Source: Phycisphaerae bacterium (GTDB lineage Bacteria > Planctomycetota > Phycisphaerae > UBA1845). From it: a stretch of 60,693 nucleotides of DNA. The position numbers and the translations under genes are program-made. Shown piece after piece: positions 1 to 8,492 of the stretch. Where the stretch lies: positions 1-60,693 of the forward strand of contig JAGVHG010000127.1 of assembly GCA_020056715.1 (NCBI GenBank), written 5' to 3'. Each line of letters opens with the position of its first letter. The stretch's first letter is position 1. The notes below the pieces were generated by a model. The model did no database searches. It worked only from the letters and a program-made list of their open reading frames with translations, and was not told where the DNA came from.

Positions 1-300
1 GCTCCGCCGCTGCGTGCATGACCTAATCTATCGGGCATTCTCGTTTCCAAAAATCACTGCGCCGTGCAAAATGTGCTGCATTCGGCTAAAAAGTTACCAT
101 ATTACGAATTACTACTAACAATAGTCCCCGGCGCGCCGGGATCGTGACTCGGCTCCCGACCCCCCTTTGTCCCCCCTCCACCACGGCGGATCTTCGACTT
201 GGCAAGGGGGGAGGCTGTGGGGGGGGACGGGTTCCGGGGGTCGCGTCCACCGTGGGCGGACTTGACCACCGGCTGCTATGGCGGACCCCTTTGGGGTCAA

Positions 301-361
301 GCGTCGTGTCGCTTCCGCTCCACGCTCTGATTGGCCCCGCGCTGGCGCTTGGGGTTCGGAT
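301..361 (-). repeat. Composite palindromic repeat: two modules side by side
   Basis: Read on the minus strand this is module B (333-361, GC-rich, containing AACCCCAAGCGCCAGCG) followed by module A (301-332, starting AATCAGAGCGTGGA and ending GACACGACGC). Module B is identical over 29 bases to 10853-10881 and differs at one position from 43086-43113. Module A recurs at 45769-45798 and, with a different middle, at 43046-43083. Bases 1-385 hold no gene I can support; the short open frames there have no recognisable product. Confidence 0.75.
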
Positions 362-385
362 TACTGTGGCATAGGCGTTTGCGGT

Positions 386-913
386 CTACTTCCGCGGCGG
401 CGACCACTTGTCGAGAAAGGCAAGAACTTTTTCCGGGTCGTGATGGTCTTCAACCTCGAAGAAGTCGGTCGGTTGGGTGGTCAGTTGCTTGCCCTCGGCA
501 TCCAGAACCACAAGCGCGGGCAGTCCAAGTTTCATCGGGTTGCCGTATTTGGCGTCGATTTTTTCGTTGTGCTTCTTACCGTCAACGGTGTCCACATCAA
601 TGAGCACCAGCTCGTAACTTTCCTGGAGCTTGGCCGCTACCCGGCCATCCGTTTTGAGAAGTTTATGAAGTTGGTGGCACCAGGGGCACCAGTTGGCGCC
701 GAACATCAGCAGCACACGTTTGTTGTCGCGAGAGGCGATCTTGAGGGCGTCGGCGATTTGCTTTTCGCCGTCGGCCTTGGTGTCAAAGATTGCCGGGCGG
801 TCCGGTTTGCTTTTGTGCTCCTTTTCATTGCCCGCCCGCGCGGCACACGCGGGAATCGCGGCCAGGAGGATCATACTCACCGACGAAAGGCTGAATATAC
901 GCAGTTTTGGCAT
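386..913 (-). CDS. Thioredoxin-fold protein, secreted or lipoprotein
   Basis: This 175-residue protein has a hydrophobic N-terminal signal (about residues 9-22) ending IPAC, so Cys23 could be a lipobox cysteine. The mature part holds a thioredoxin-like motif WCPWC (Cys76 and Cys79) after the strand VLLMFGAN, and a GLPALVVLD segment with the cis-proline expected of the fold. It matches the Thioredoxin_7 type of small disulfide reductases that act outside the cytoplasm. The partner is unknown. It is read alone; downstream on its strand there is only the repeat-rich first 385 bases. Reduction or repair of exported proteins is an inference. Confidence 0.85.
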   Translation of the reverse strand: MPKLRIFSLSSVSMILLAAIPACAARAGNEKEHKSKPDRPAIFDTKADGEKQIADALKIASRDNKRVLLMFGANWCPWCHQLHKLLKTDGRVAAKLQESYELVLIDVDTVDGKKHNEKIDAKYGNPMKLGLPALVVLDAEGKQLTTQPTDFFEVEDHHDPEKVLAFLDKWSPPRK

Positions 914-932
914 CGTTTAGGCTCCTTCCCGG

Positions 933-1043
933 TACCGCCGGGTTCGGCATGGAGTCTACCGCATGAGGCTCAGTTTGCAATCGTTAATCCAGCCCGAAGG
1001 TGTCATTCATCGCGGGGATGTGAACTTCGCGGTGGCCGGTGGC
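933..1043. repeat. Direct repeat, copy 1; relic of the end of a beta-CASP gene
   Basis: This stretch is collinear with 1776-1886 at a constant offset of 843 bases, with no indels and roughly 80-85% identity by eye. On the minus strand it encodes GHREVHIPAMNDTFGLD plus stop, almost the same as the last residues of the nuclease encoded at 1827-3227. It is not part of an intact gene. Together with copy 2 it encloses the DUF4160/DUF2442 pair. Confidence 0.85.
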
Positions 1044-1161
1044 GAAGCGCCCTATCCGAGCCGTCCGCCGCGGATGAGGGAGCGGACGTAACCGAATGCG
1101 GTATAGTGAAGGCGGAATGCGAGATGGTTGACGGCTCCCGACCACGGGCGTAGAAGCGTTC

Positions 1162-1395
1162 ATGCCCACGATTTATCGGTACAAAGGATTCCGGTTTCAC
1201 TTTTTCAGCGGTGAGGGTCGTGAGCCCCCGCACGTGCACATTCGGCGGGGAGAAGACGACTGCAAGTTCTGGCTACAACCCGTTGATCTCGCGTATAATG
1301 ACGGGATGAAAGCGCATGAGTTGACTGAACTCGAGCGAGTCGTCAACGAACATTGCGAAGAGTTTCTGAGGAAATGGCATGAGTACTTCCCCTAG
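1162..1395 (+). CDS. DUF4160 domain protein
   Basis: This 77-residue protein has the DUF4160 layout: PTIYRYKGFRFHFFSGEGREPPHVHIRRG, then a short region ending AHELTELERVVNEHCEEFLRKWHEYF. The PPHVHI core is the family hallmark. Its stop lies inside the next gene, a DUF2442 protein, with a 17-base overlap. This pairing is common in bacteria and has been suggested to be toxin-antitoxin-like; nothing here proves that. The pair lies between two 110-bp direct repeats, which suggests arrival as a cassette. The ATG start gives the full domain length. Confidence 0.88.
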   Translation: MPTIYRYKGFRFHFFSGEGREPPHVHIRRGEDDCKFWLQPVDLAYNDGMKAHELTELERVVNEHCEEFLRKWHEYFP

Positions 1396-1645
1396 CCCTG
1401 TGGTATCTACGCCCGCGCGTGCAACGCGCGCCTGGTGCGAGCGCGGTATGGTGTGGATTGAGTTGGCTGACGGCCGGCAGATCGGCGTTCCGACGTGCAA
1501 GTTCCCGCGTCTTCAGAACGCATCGGAGCAGGACTTGGCCAAGGTACGTGTCGAAGCTCGCGGGAAGGCGCTTCGCTGGGAGGAACTGGACGAAGACCTG
1601 CTCGTCGAGGGAGTCGTGGCCGGGAGGTTTCCCGATTACCAATAG
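1379..1645 (+). CDS. DUF2442 domain protein
   Basis: This 88-residue protein shows the DUF2442 pattern: MVWIELADGRQIGVPTCKFPRLQNASEQDLAKVRVEARGKALRWEELDEDLLVEGVVAG. DUF2442 proteins are small and often follow DUF4160 genes, as here; the start overlaps the upstream gene, which points to coupled translation. The first 20 or so residues (STSPSPVVSTPARATRA) look unlike the family and may be a variable leader. The function is unknown. An antitoxin or DNA-binding role is plausible from the pairing only. Confidence 0.85.
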   Translation: MSTSPSPVVSTPARATRAWCERGMVWIELADGRQIGVPTCKFPRLQNASEQDLAKVRVEARGKALRWEELDEDLLVEGVVAGRFPDYQ

Positions 1646-1668
1646 ACTCCGAAGGACGCTCTCTCGTA

Positions 1669-1771
1669 CGAGATTCCGATCTCGCACGCATCGTTCGCAG
1701 GATTCTCATCCTGCAAACTCGCGGGAGAGGATTCCCACGAGAATGGGTGTGAGAACGGATTCTCGAACCAG
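1669..1771. repeat. Run of four short hairpins
   Basis: Four inverted repeats follow one another: CGAGAT/ATCTCG (1669-1684), GCAGGAT/ATCCTGC (1697-1714), CTCGCGGGA/TCCCACGAG with one mismatch (1718-1741), and a degenerate copy of the 28-nt palindrome family (1746-1771; arms GGTGTGAGAA and TTCTCGAACC). They fill the gap between the DUF2442 gene and direct repeat copy 2. Confidence 0.7.
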
Positions 1772-1775
1772 CAGA

Positions 1776-1886
1776 TACCGCCGGGTTCGACGCGAAGTCT
1801 ACAGCGCGAGGCTCTGTTTGCAAACGTTAATCCAGCCCGTGGCTGTCGTTCATCGCAGGGATGTGGACTTCGCGGTGCCCCGCGGC
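1776..1886. repeat. Direct repeat, copy 2; end of the beta-CASP gene
   Basis: This is the copy that still belongs to an intact gene. It covers the last codons of the nuclease at 1827-3227 plus about 50 bases downstream. Copy 1 is at 933-1043. Recombination between the two would remove the DUF4160/DUF2442 pair and the hairpin run. Confidence 0.85.
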
Positions 1887-3227
1887 GCGCAGGGTGTCGG
1901 CCAGCACTGACGACTGGTCGAGTTCGCCGTGGACCAGGAAGACTTTCTTGCATCGACCGGCCAGAGAATCAGTGTAGGTTTTCAACTCGCGGGCGTCGGC
2001 GTGGCCGCTGAATCCATTCATGACCACGACCTCGGCGTTGAGCTTGTGACGCTCACCGTATATCTTGATGTACTCGTTTCGTTCAACGATCCGCCGACCC
2101 AGGGTGTGCTCCGCCTGGAAGCCGACGATCAGGACCGTGTTTCGCTCGTGCTCCACAGTGTTCCGTAGATGGTGCAGAATACGTCCGGCCTCGCACATTC
2201 CGCTCGCGGAGATGACGATGCACGGCGACCGGCGGCTGATGATCCGCTTCGACTCTTCCACGCTCTGCACGAATTCAAAGCTGGGACCGCCCAGAATACT
2301 GCCGGTATGGGACGAGAACTCGCGGGCGTCATGGTCATAGCATTCCGGGTGCAGTCGAAAAACCTCGGTCGCATTGACCGCTAACGGACTGTCGATGTAC
2401 ACGGGCAGGGCCGCCAATTCGCCGCTGGTGAACAATTGTCGCAGATAGAACACGATCGTCTGCGTTCGTCCGACGCTGAAGGCCGGGATGATGATCCGTC
2501 CCTGCCGCGCCACCGTTCGCCGAACCACCTCCGCGAGCTTGGATTTCAAGTCCGCGATCGGATCGGTGTTTCGCCCGCCGTACGTCGATTCGCAAATCAG
2601 GTAGTCGCATTCCGGAAGCGGCGCGGGATCGCGGAGAATCGGGGTTCCCCATCGCCCAACGTCGCCGGTAAAGACCAGGATTTTCTTTTGACCATTGGCA
2701 TCCGTGATTTCAACTTCGATGCCGGCCGATCCGAGCATGTGCCCGGCCTCGAAGTAGCGGGCGTGGATGCCGGAGGCGACCTTGAACCAGCGTTGATACG
2801 GAGAGGCCTGGATTTGCCGGATGGCTTGCACCGCGTCGGCGGCAGTGTAGAGCGGATCGATAATCGGTTCATCGCTGCGTGTCCGCCGTTTGTTCAGAAA
2901 GTGGGCGTCCTCTTCCTGAATGTGGGCCGAGTCGGCGAGCATGAGTGCGGCCAAGTCGCGCGTTGCGGGCGTCGCATGGATTACGCCGGTGAAGCCGTCA
3001 CGCACCAGCAGCGGCAACCGGCCAATGTGGTCGATGTGAGCGTGAGAAACGACCACCGCATGGATGCTTTTGGGATCGCAGGGGTGCCGGCGGTTGAGTT
3101 CTCGTGTCTCGGCCCGCCGACCCTGGAACAGTCCGCAGTCCAGGGCGATGAGCTTGCCGTTGGCCTCCAGTAGGTGCATCGACCCAGTGACCTGCCGGGC
3201 CGCGCCGTAGAACGTCAGTTTCGCCAT
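1827..3227 (-). CDS. MBL-fold / beta-CASP RNA exonuclease-like protein
   Basis: This 466-residue protein starts MAKLTFYGAARQVTGSMHLLEANG and carries the metallo-beta-lactamase motif SHAHIDHIG (residues 61-69), so it should bind two zinc ions. Further blocks fit the beta-CASP branch: FTGDVGRWGTPIL, YLICESTYGGR, IIPAFSVGRTQTIVFYL, SPCIVISASGMCEAGRILHHL, and the C-terminal NGFSGHADARELKTY plus KVFLVHGE of the RMMBL region. The family includes CPSF73-like and bacterial RNA-processing nucleases, so RNA processing or decay in the cytoplasm is likely. The length is normal. Its 3' end is duplicated at 933-1043. Confidence 0.93.
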   Translation of the reverse strand: MAKLTFYGAARQVTGSMHLLEANGKLIALDCGLFQGRRAETRELNRRHPCDPKSIHAVVVSHAHIDHIGRLPLLVRDGFTGVIHATPATRDLAALMLADSAHIQEEDAHFLNKRRTRSDEPIIDPLYTAADAVQAIRQIQASPYQRWFKVASGIHARYFEAGHMLGSAGIEVEITDANGQKKILVFTGDVGRWGTPILRDPAPLPECDYLICESTYGGRNTDPIADLKSKLAEVVRRTVARQGRIIIPAFSVGRTQTIVFYLRQLFTSGELAALPVYIDSPLAVNATEVFRLHPECYDHDAREFSSHTGSILGGPSFEFVQSVEESKRIISRRSPCIVISASGMCEAGRILHHLRNTVEHERNTVLIVGFQAEHTLGRRIVERNEYIKIYGERHKLNAEVVVMNGFSGHADARELKTYTDSLAGRCKKVFLVHGELDQSSVLADTLRAAGHREVHIPAMNDSHGLD

Positions 3228-3252
3228 TGGGCCTCCAGTACAAGCAACGTCC

Positions 3253-5790
3253 TTACGGCGTCAGCGCCTTGTCGAGAGTATCGGGCGACGCGGGTCGCTC
3301 TGTATCCGGGCGATCATGGAGGCCTCGCTCGGCGGGCGCGACGTAGTTCATTCCCATTTCCTTGGGCATACCGTAGAACTCGGGGTGCTGGTAGGTGCCC
3401 TTCTCCAAACCTTGCTTTTCGATCTCGACGGGCATAGCCCGCGACTGGATCGACAGCCCGTTAGCTATGACCTCCACGGACACGGCGTGGTCGCGAAGCA
3501 GTCGATCGTTGCGTACGGCTTCGACACGCCATGAGACTTCACCGCCGGCCACACCGCCGGCAATGCGAAACGAGCACATCGGCGCGGGCTGTCCGGGGCC
3601 GGCGACTTCTCCCTCGCTCAACGCGGATTCGCTGATCTTCTCCGCCACGTGCAGCATGGGCATTCCCATGCCGACCGCGGTCAGTTGATAGCTGGGTGTC
3701 TTGTTGATCTTGGCGAAGTAGTGCGGCAACACGACCACGGCCTCACCGGCGCCATCGAGCACCACGGTGCCGCGATAGAAGTTGATGACCTCCGGGCTTT
3801 CGGTGGAGTAGTGGAGGAGGTACTTGTTCTCTGGGTCGTCGGGATGGTCGATGCGGAAGGTCTTGGTTCCGGCGGCGCCCATGTCACCCGAGGCAAAGAC
3901 GGCAAACCGGGCGCCGCCGCCTGGCGATGGGGCGGCGCCAAGCACACCGTACGATGAACCGGTGTCCTGATTGGTCTCACCGTATACGCCCCTGCCGGAG
4001 ATGCTCACCGTTTCAAAGCGGCCGCCGTACGTGACGCCGAGGGGCGACGTGGCCTTGCCGAACACTCCGCGCCCGAACGAATTCGCGGCCTCGCCGTGGA
4101 CGCCCGTGCTAATGGCGGTGTTGGCGCTGGAACTCGCCAAGCCCTTGACGCCGGTGCCCGCCGCGCTGTTGGTGCGCCCTAGAACACCGAAGTTATAGGC
4201 ATCGATGGCCGAGGCATCGCCCAGAACGCCGGTCCCTGACACACTGGCGCTGCGACCGTGCACACCGTAGGTGGTGCCGGTTGCGGAACTGGCCTCGGAG
4301 TACAACGCCCAACCACTGTTGCTGGCGTTTGTGAACTTGCCGCCGTAGGTCACGCCGGTGGGCGCATTGGCTTCGCCGTACACGCCGATTCCGCTGGTGC
4401 TGTTGGCGATGAAGTTGCCGGCATAGGAGACGCCGGCGACCCCGGACGCATACCCAAACACCGCGCGACCTTCGGTGCTTCCACTGAAACCGGCGACCCC
4501 GTAGTTGATGCCCGTGGCCGCCGTTACTTGTCCGACGACGCCGCGCCCGCCGGTGCTATGGCTCTCGAACATCCCGCCAGATCCGTAACCGGTGGCTGCC
4601 GTGGCGACGCCGAACACCCCGCGGCCCTCGCTGCTGGCGGTCTGACCATACACGCCCGAGTTGGTCCCTGTCGTTGTCGAGGCGTTCCCGAACACGCCGC
4701 GACCGTCGGGGCTGTAGGCACGACCATACATTCCGTTGGTGACACCCGTGGGAGAGAGCGCGAATCCCGCAGCACCGTTTCCCTGACTGCTCATGCTCTG
4801 GCCCAGGACCGCGTAGGTCGTCCCGCTCAGGTCCGTGGTGACTCCGAATACGCCTACGCCCGTCGAGCCGTCGCTCTGACCGTGAACGCCGGCGTTGGAT
4901 CCTGTCGTCGCGGAGGCAAGACCAAAGACGCCGCGGCCTGTGGGGCTGTTGCTCTTGCCGTAGACGCCGAATGTGTCTCCAATCGCGCTACTGGCGTCGC
5001 CGAATAACGCTCGACCATCCGGACTGTGGGTCTCGCCGTATACGCCGCTGGTGAAGCCGGAATCGGCCACGGATAGCCCCGCGACCGCCTTTCCCTGACT
5101 GCTGTAGTTCTCGCCGATGACGCCGTACGTGCCGCCGGTTTCCGATGTCGAATAGCCGTACACGCCGATGCCGAGCGTGCTCTCGCTTAGCCCGAAAACG
5201 CCGGTGGTCTGACCGGTGGCGGCGGTGGAGCGGCCGATCACACCCACCCCGTTCGGCGACGTCGATGAGTTCTGACCGACTATAGTGCCGCCGGCGCTCG
5301 AGCCGCTGAGCGAAAGCGGCACTGGTATGGACTGGAGGAACGCCGCGGAGTCCAGCCCGTCGAGCCGGTCGGCGGTCAAGGCGAACAGCGTGTGCGGCGC
5401 GGTCGTCAACGGCTGACGCGGGGCGAGCGTGGTGAAGAGGCCGCCGCCCGCCGGGCTGCGCACCGCGATCTGCACCCAACGGGAGTTTCCGTTGAAGGCA
5501 TTGCCCCCGAACTCGCCGCCGGCGTTGAGCGTGACGGTGAACAACCCCGCGTTCACGGGCAAGGCGTTGATCGCCTGCACGCCGCCGACTTGCGTTCCCC
5601 CCACGGGTGGATTTCCGCTTCCGGCGGCGTCCCAAAGCGTGAACTGGAAGTCGGCCGTGCCGTCGAACGGCGCGCCGCCTTGTTTGAGTTGCCCCTGATA
5701 CGTAAAGGCCGTGCCCAAGGGCGTCTCACCCAGCGAGGGTACGACGACCACGAGTGCGATCAAGGAACCGATGACAAATCGAATACCCAT
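3253..5790 (-). CDS. Secreted beta-repeat fibre-like protein, paralog 1
   Basis: An 845-residue exported protein with signal peptide MGIRFVIGSLIALVVVVPSLG. Residues about 22-140 form a cap (TAFTYQGQLKQGGAPFDGTADFQFTLWD...NAGLFTVTLNAGG...RWVQIAV) shared with the next gene and with the protein at 43512. The long middle (about 170-640) is an array of short glycine-rich units such as GVYGETHS and GVFGLASA, which should build a beta-rich, possibly trimeric stalk. The C-terminus carries FRIDHPDDPENKYLLHYSTESPEVINFYRG, a tail seen on other bacterial repeat proteins. The start has a clear GAGGAGAG ribosome site. A surface or structural role is an inference. Confidence 0.8.
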   Translation of the reverse strand: MGIRFVIGSLIALVVVVPSLGETPLGTAFTYQGQLKQGGAPFDGTADFQFTLWDAAGSGNPPVGGTQVGGVQAINALPVNAGLFTVTLNAGGEFGGNAFNGNSRWVQIAVRSPAGGGLFTTLAPRQPLTTAPHTLFALTADRLDGLDSAAFLQSIPVPLSLSGSSAGGTIVGQNSSTSPNGVGVIGRSTAATGQTTGVFGLSESTLGIGVYGYSTSETGGTYGVIGENYSSQGKAVAGLSVADSGFTSGVYGETHSPDGRALFGDASSAIGDTFGVYGKSNSPTGRGVFGLASATTGSNAGVHGQSDGSTGVGVFGVTTDLSGTTYAVLGQSMSSQGNGAAGFALSPTGVTNGMYGRAYSPDGRGVFGNASTTTGTNSGVYGQTASSEGRGVFGVATAATGYGSGGMFESHSTGGRGVVGQVTAATGINYGVAGFSGSTEGRAVFGYASGVAGVSYAGNFIANSTSGIGVYGEANAPTGVTYGGKFTNASNSGWALYSEASSATGTTYGVHGRSASVSGTGVLGDASAIDAYNFGVLGRTNSAAGTGVKGLASSSANTAISTGVHGEAANSFGRGVFGKATSPLGVTYGGRFETVSISGRGVYGETNQDTGSSYGVLGAAPSPGGGARFAVFASGDMGAAGTKTFRIDHPDDPENKYLLHYSTESPEVINFYRGTVVLDGAGEAVVVLPHYFAKINKTPSYQLTAVGMGMPMLHVAEKISESALSEGEVAGPGQPAPMCSFRIAGGVAGGEVSWRVEAVRNDRLLRDHAVSVEVIANGLSIQSRAMPVEIEKQGLEKGTYQHPEFYGMPKEMGMNYVAPAERGLHDRPDTERPASPDTLDKALTP

Positions 5791-5834
5791 TTTTTCTCTC
5801 CTCTCAAACTCACCGTCAAAGCGAAATCAACGTA

Positions 5835-8021
5835 TCAATGCGGCGTCGCGTCGGGCGAGGTGTGCGACGCGGGTCGCTCCGTATCCGGGCGATCATGGAG
5901 GTCTCGCTCGCGCTCCGCGTCGTAGTTCATGCCCATCTCCGCTGACAGGCCGTAGAGTTCCGGGTGCTGGTAGGTGCCCTTCTCGACGCCTTGCTTCTCG
6001 ACCTCGACGGGCATGGCCCGCGTCTGTATCGACATTCCGTTAGCTATGACCTCCATGGGCACGGCGCGGTTCCGGACCCACAGGTCGTTGCGCAGGGCCT
6101 TGACCTCCCACGAGACTTTCGCCCCGGGCGCGCCGCCGGCGATGCGGAACGTGCACGCGGGTGCGGCTACGCCCGGCCCGGCCGTTGCCCCGGCGCTCAG
6201 GGCGGCCTCGTCGATCTCCTCGGCCACGTGCAGCATGGGCATGGGCGCGCCCACAGCGGTGAGTTGGTAGCGGGGCCGGGTGTTGATCTTCGCGAAGTAA
6301 TGCGGCAATTCGACCACGGCCTCGCCGTGTTCGTCGAGCGTCACGGTCTCCGAGTAGAAGTTGATGACCTCCGGGCTTTCGGCGGAGTAGTGCAGCAGGT
6401 ACTTGCTGGCCGGGTCGTCGGGGTGGTCGATGCGGAATGGCTTGAGGCCGCTGGCGCCCATGTCGCCATTGGAGAAGACGGCCCAGCCGTTGGTGGTGGC
6501 CTGCCCGAGCACGCCATAAGTCAAGCCGCTGGCAGCCGAGGCAAGGCCATAGACCCCGCGCCCGGCCGTGCTGGCGCTGCGTCCGTACACTCCGTAGGTG
6601 GTGCCGCCGGTGGGGGTGGATATGCCGATGACGCCGTACCCGGCAGTGCTCTCACTCTGGCCCCACACGCCGTAGGTGGTACCGCTCTGGGCGCTGGCCA
6701 AGCCGCGGACGCCCGCGGCGTTAGTGCCCGAGCTGGTGGTCCGGCCAAGCACGCCATAGGTTTCGCCGCCGCCCCAGGCAACGCCGACGATGCCGCGCCC
6801 GGATGCGCTGAGGCTCTCACCGAGTACGCCAAACCCGTTGCCGATGGAAGCGGTGGTCAACCCGTGGACGCCGTTTCCTTCCTGACTATCGCTCTGTCCG
6901 TACACGCCATTGGTTACGCCGCTTGTGTCGGTGGCCAAGCCGAAAACGCCCGAGGCGCCGCTGGTGCCGCTGTAGCTCTCGCCGTACACGCCGTAGGTCG
7001 TGCCGGTGGAGGCGTTGGCCACGCCGAAGACGCCGGTGCCGCTGGAGCTGGTGCCGCGGACGCCGAATCCCTCCAGACTCTCGCCGTTTACGCCCCAGCC
7101 GTTAGGCCCATCGGCGGTCCCGGAGACACCGTTGCCGTCCGGGTTGGTCGCGAAGCCCACGACGCCGTTGTAGCCGCTGCCGTATACGCCGGTTCCCACG
7201 GGGTCTTCGCCAATCGGTGGCATGGCCTCAAAGTACCCGCCGTAGTTCTGTCCCGGCCCAAAGGCGCTGCCGAACACGGCACGGCCTCCCTCGGCGGTGC
7301 TGCTGCCCGACACACCGGTAAAGCCACTGCCGGATACGCCGACCTGGCCTCCGCTGCCAATCACACCAAATCCGGGAGCGGAGCCCACCACGCCGCGTCC
7401 GTTGGTCGCGGTACTTTCGCCGTACACACCCATCGGCTGGGGAAAGCCGAGCCCTGTGGCCGTCGAATACCCCGCGATCGCCTTCCCATTCGCGTGGCTG
7501 TTCTCCCCGCGGATGATGTGCGTGTCGCTAGTGCCGCTCAGCGTCAGCGGCACCGGGACCGACTGGAGGAATACCGAGGAGTCCAGGCCATCGAGCCGGT
7601 CGGCGTTCAGGGCGAACAGCGTATGCGGCGTAGCCGTCAGCGGCTGACGCGGGGCGAGCGTGGTGAAGAGGCCGCCGCCCGCCGGACTGCGCACCGCGAT
7701 CTGGAGCCAGCGGGCGTTTCCGTTGAAGGCATTGCCCCCGAACGCGCCGCCGGCGTTGAGCGTGACGGTGAACAGCCCCGCGGTCACTTGCAAGGCGTTG
7801 ATCACCTGCACGCCCCCGACCTGCGTTCCTCCCGTGGGCGGATCACCGCTTCCGGCGTCGTCCCACAGCGTGAACTCAAAGTCGGCCGTGCCCTCGAACG
7901 GCGCGCCGCTCTGTTTGAGTTGTCCCTGATAGGTAAAGGCCGTGCCCAAGGGCGTCTCACCCCGCGAGGGTGCGACGGCCACGAGTGCGACCAACGAACC
8001 GATAACCAATCGAATGCGCAT
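5835..8021 (-). CDS. Secreted beta-repeat fibre-like protein, paralog 2
   Basis: This is a tandem paralog of the gene at 3253-5790, with only 44 bases between them. The chosen ATG (8021) gives signal peptide MRIRLVIGSLVALVAVAPSRG and has GGAGAG upstream; an open frame extends further to 8132 but those residues look non-coding. The cap domain (TAFTYQGQLKQSGAPFEGTADFEFTLWDD), the glycine-rich stalk of GVYGESxS / GVFGxA units and the FRIDHPDDPASKYLLHYSAESPEVINFY tail are all conserved. The stalk differs in unit number and order, as expected for repeats that recombine. The protein is 728 residues. The function is unknown; extracellular adhesion or matrix is plausible. Confidence 0.8.
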   Translation of the reverse strand: MRIRLVIGSLVALVAVAPSRGETPLGTAFTYQGQLKQSGAPFEGTADFEFTLWDDAGSGDPPTGGTQVGGVQVINALQVTAGLFTVTLNAGGAFGGNAFNGNARWLQIAVRSPAGGGLFTTLAPRQPLTATPHTLFALNADRLDGLDSSVFLQSVPVPLTLSGTSDTHIIRGENSHANGKAIAGYSTATGLGFPQPMGVYGESTATNGRGVVGSAPGFGVIGSGGQVGVSGSGFTGVSGSSTAEGGRAVFGSAFGPGQNYGGYFEAMPPIGEDPVGTGVYGSGYNGVVGFATNPDGNGVSGTADGPNGWGVNGESLEGFGVRGTSSSGTGVFGVANASTGTTYGVYGESYSGTSGASGVFGLATDTSGVTNGVYGQSDSQEGNGVHGLTTASIGNGFGVLGESLSASGRGIVGVAWGGGETYGVLGRTTSSGTNAAGVRGLASAQSGTTYGVWGQSESTAGYGVIGISTPTGGTTYGVYGRSASTAGRGVYGLASAASGLTYGVLGQATTNGWAVFSNGDMGASGLKPFRIDHPDDPASKYLLHYSAESPEVINFYSETVTLDEHGEAVVELPHYFAKINTRPRYQLTAVGAPMPMLHVAEEIDEAALSAGATAGPGVAAPACTFRIAGGAPGAKVSWEVKALRNDLWVRNRAVPMEVIANGMSIQTRAMPVEVEKQGVEKGTYQHPELYGLSAEMGMNYDAERERDLHDRPDTERPASHTSPDATPH

Positions 8022-8228
8022 GTTCTTCTCTCCACTTCCATTCCTCATGTATTTCTCTCCGTTTCCAGCCCTGTTGGAAGAGGCATGGATTATGACGCCA
8101 AGCTCGAAAACCGCAAACATGAATCGAATCATGTACCCATCGTCGCCCGATAACCGAAATTACGACAAACGCCGAATGGATCGGGGCAAGCCCTCACCAA
8201 CGGGGGTTGAAATGCGTACAATCGCTCC

Positions 8229-8453
8229 GTGGCCAAGAAGGGCATCAAAGTAAAAGATATCGCTAACGAGCTTGGGCTGACCTCGCGGCAGCTTATCGAC
8301 CGCTGCCGAGCCGAGGGAATCCACGTCCAAAACAGCATCACCAAGTTGAACCCCGAATCGGAGCGGACCGTCCGCTCGTGGTTCGCCAGCGCCGCGCCCA
8401 ATGGCGAAACGTCAAAACGTCAAAAAGCCGAAAAGCCGAAAACGCACTTTTGA
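8229..8453 (+). CDS. Stand-alone IF2 N-terminal-like domain protein
   Basis: A 74-residue protein with a GTG start. MAKKGIKVKDIANELGLTSRQLIDRCRAEGIHVQNSITKLNPESERTVRSWF fits the IF2_N fold found at the start of translation initiation factor IF-2: a three-helix nucleic-acid-binding unit with the IKVKDIANELGL pattern. No GTPase part follows; the frame ends after 74 codons in a Lys-rich tail (ETSKRQKAEKPKTHF). That tail is encoded by the repeat that forms the downstream terminator-like hairpin. It may bind RNA or DNA; the actual role is unknown. Confidence 0.65.
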   Translation: MAKKGIKVKDIANELGLTSRQLIDRCRAEGIHVQNSITKLNPESERTVRSWFASAAPNGETSKRQKAEKPKTHF

Positions 8454-8482
8454 TTTTTTGACGTTTTGACTTTTTGACGTTT
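8407..8482. terminator. Bidirectional terminator-like inverted word repeat
   Basis: The words AAACGTC and AAAAGTC/AAAAGCC repeat on the left (8407-8440) and their reverse complements repeat on the right (8448-8482, TTTTTTGACGTTTTGAC and so on). The result is a long AT-rich hairpin with T-runs on both sides, between two convergent genes that end at 8453 and 8493. It also encodes the tail of the upstream protein. Confidence 0.6.
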
Positions 8483-8492
8483 CCGCGAAGGG

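Noticed and set aside
144-374. Small frames at the left end of the window
   Set aside because: They run through module A and B repeats and have no recognisable protein features.
5964-8153. A 729-codon open frame on the plus strand opposite the second fibre gene
   Set aside because: It is the antisense of the glycine-rich repeat array. The minus-strand frame has a signal peptide, conserved cap and tail, and a ribosome site.
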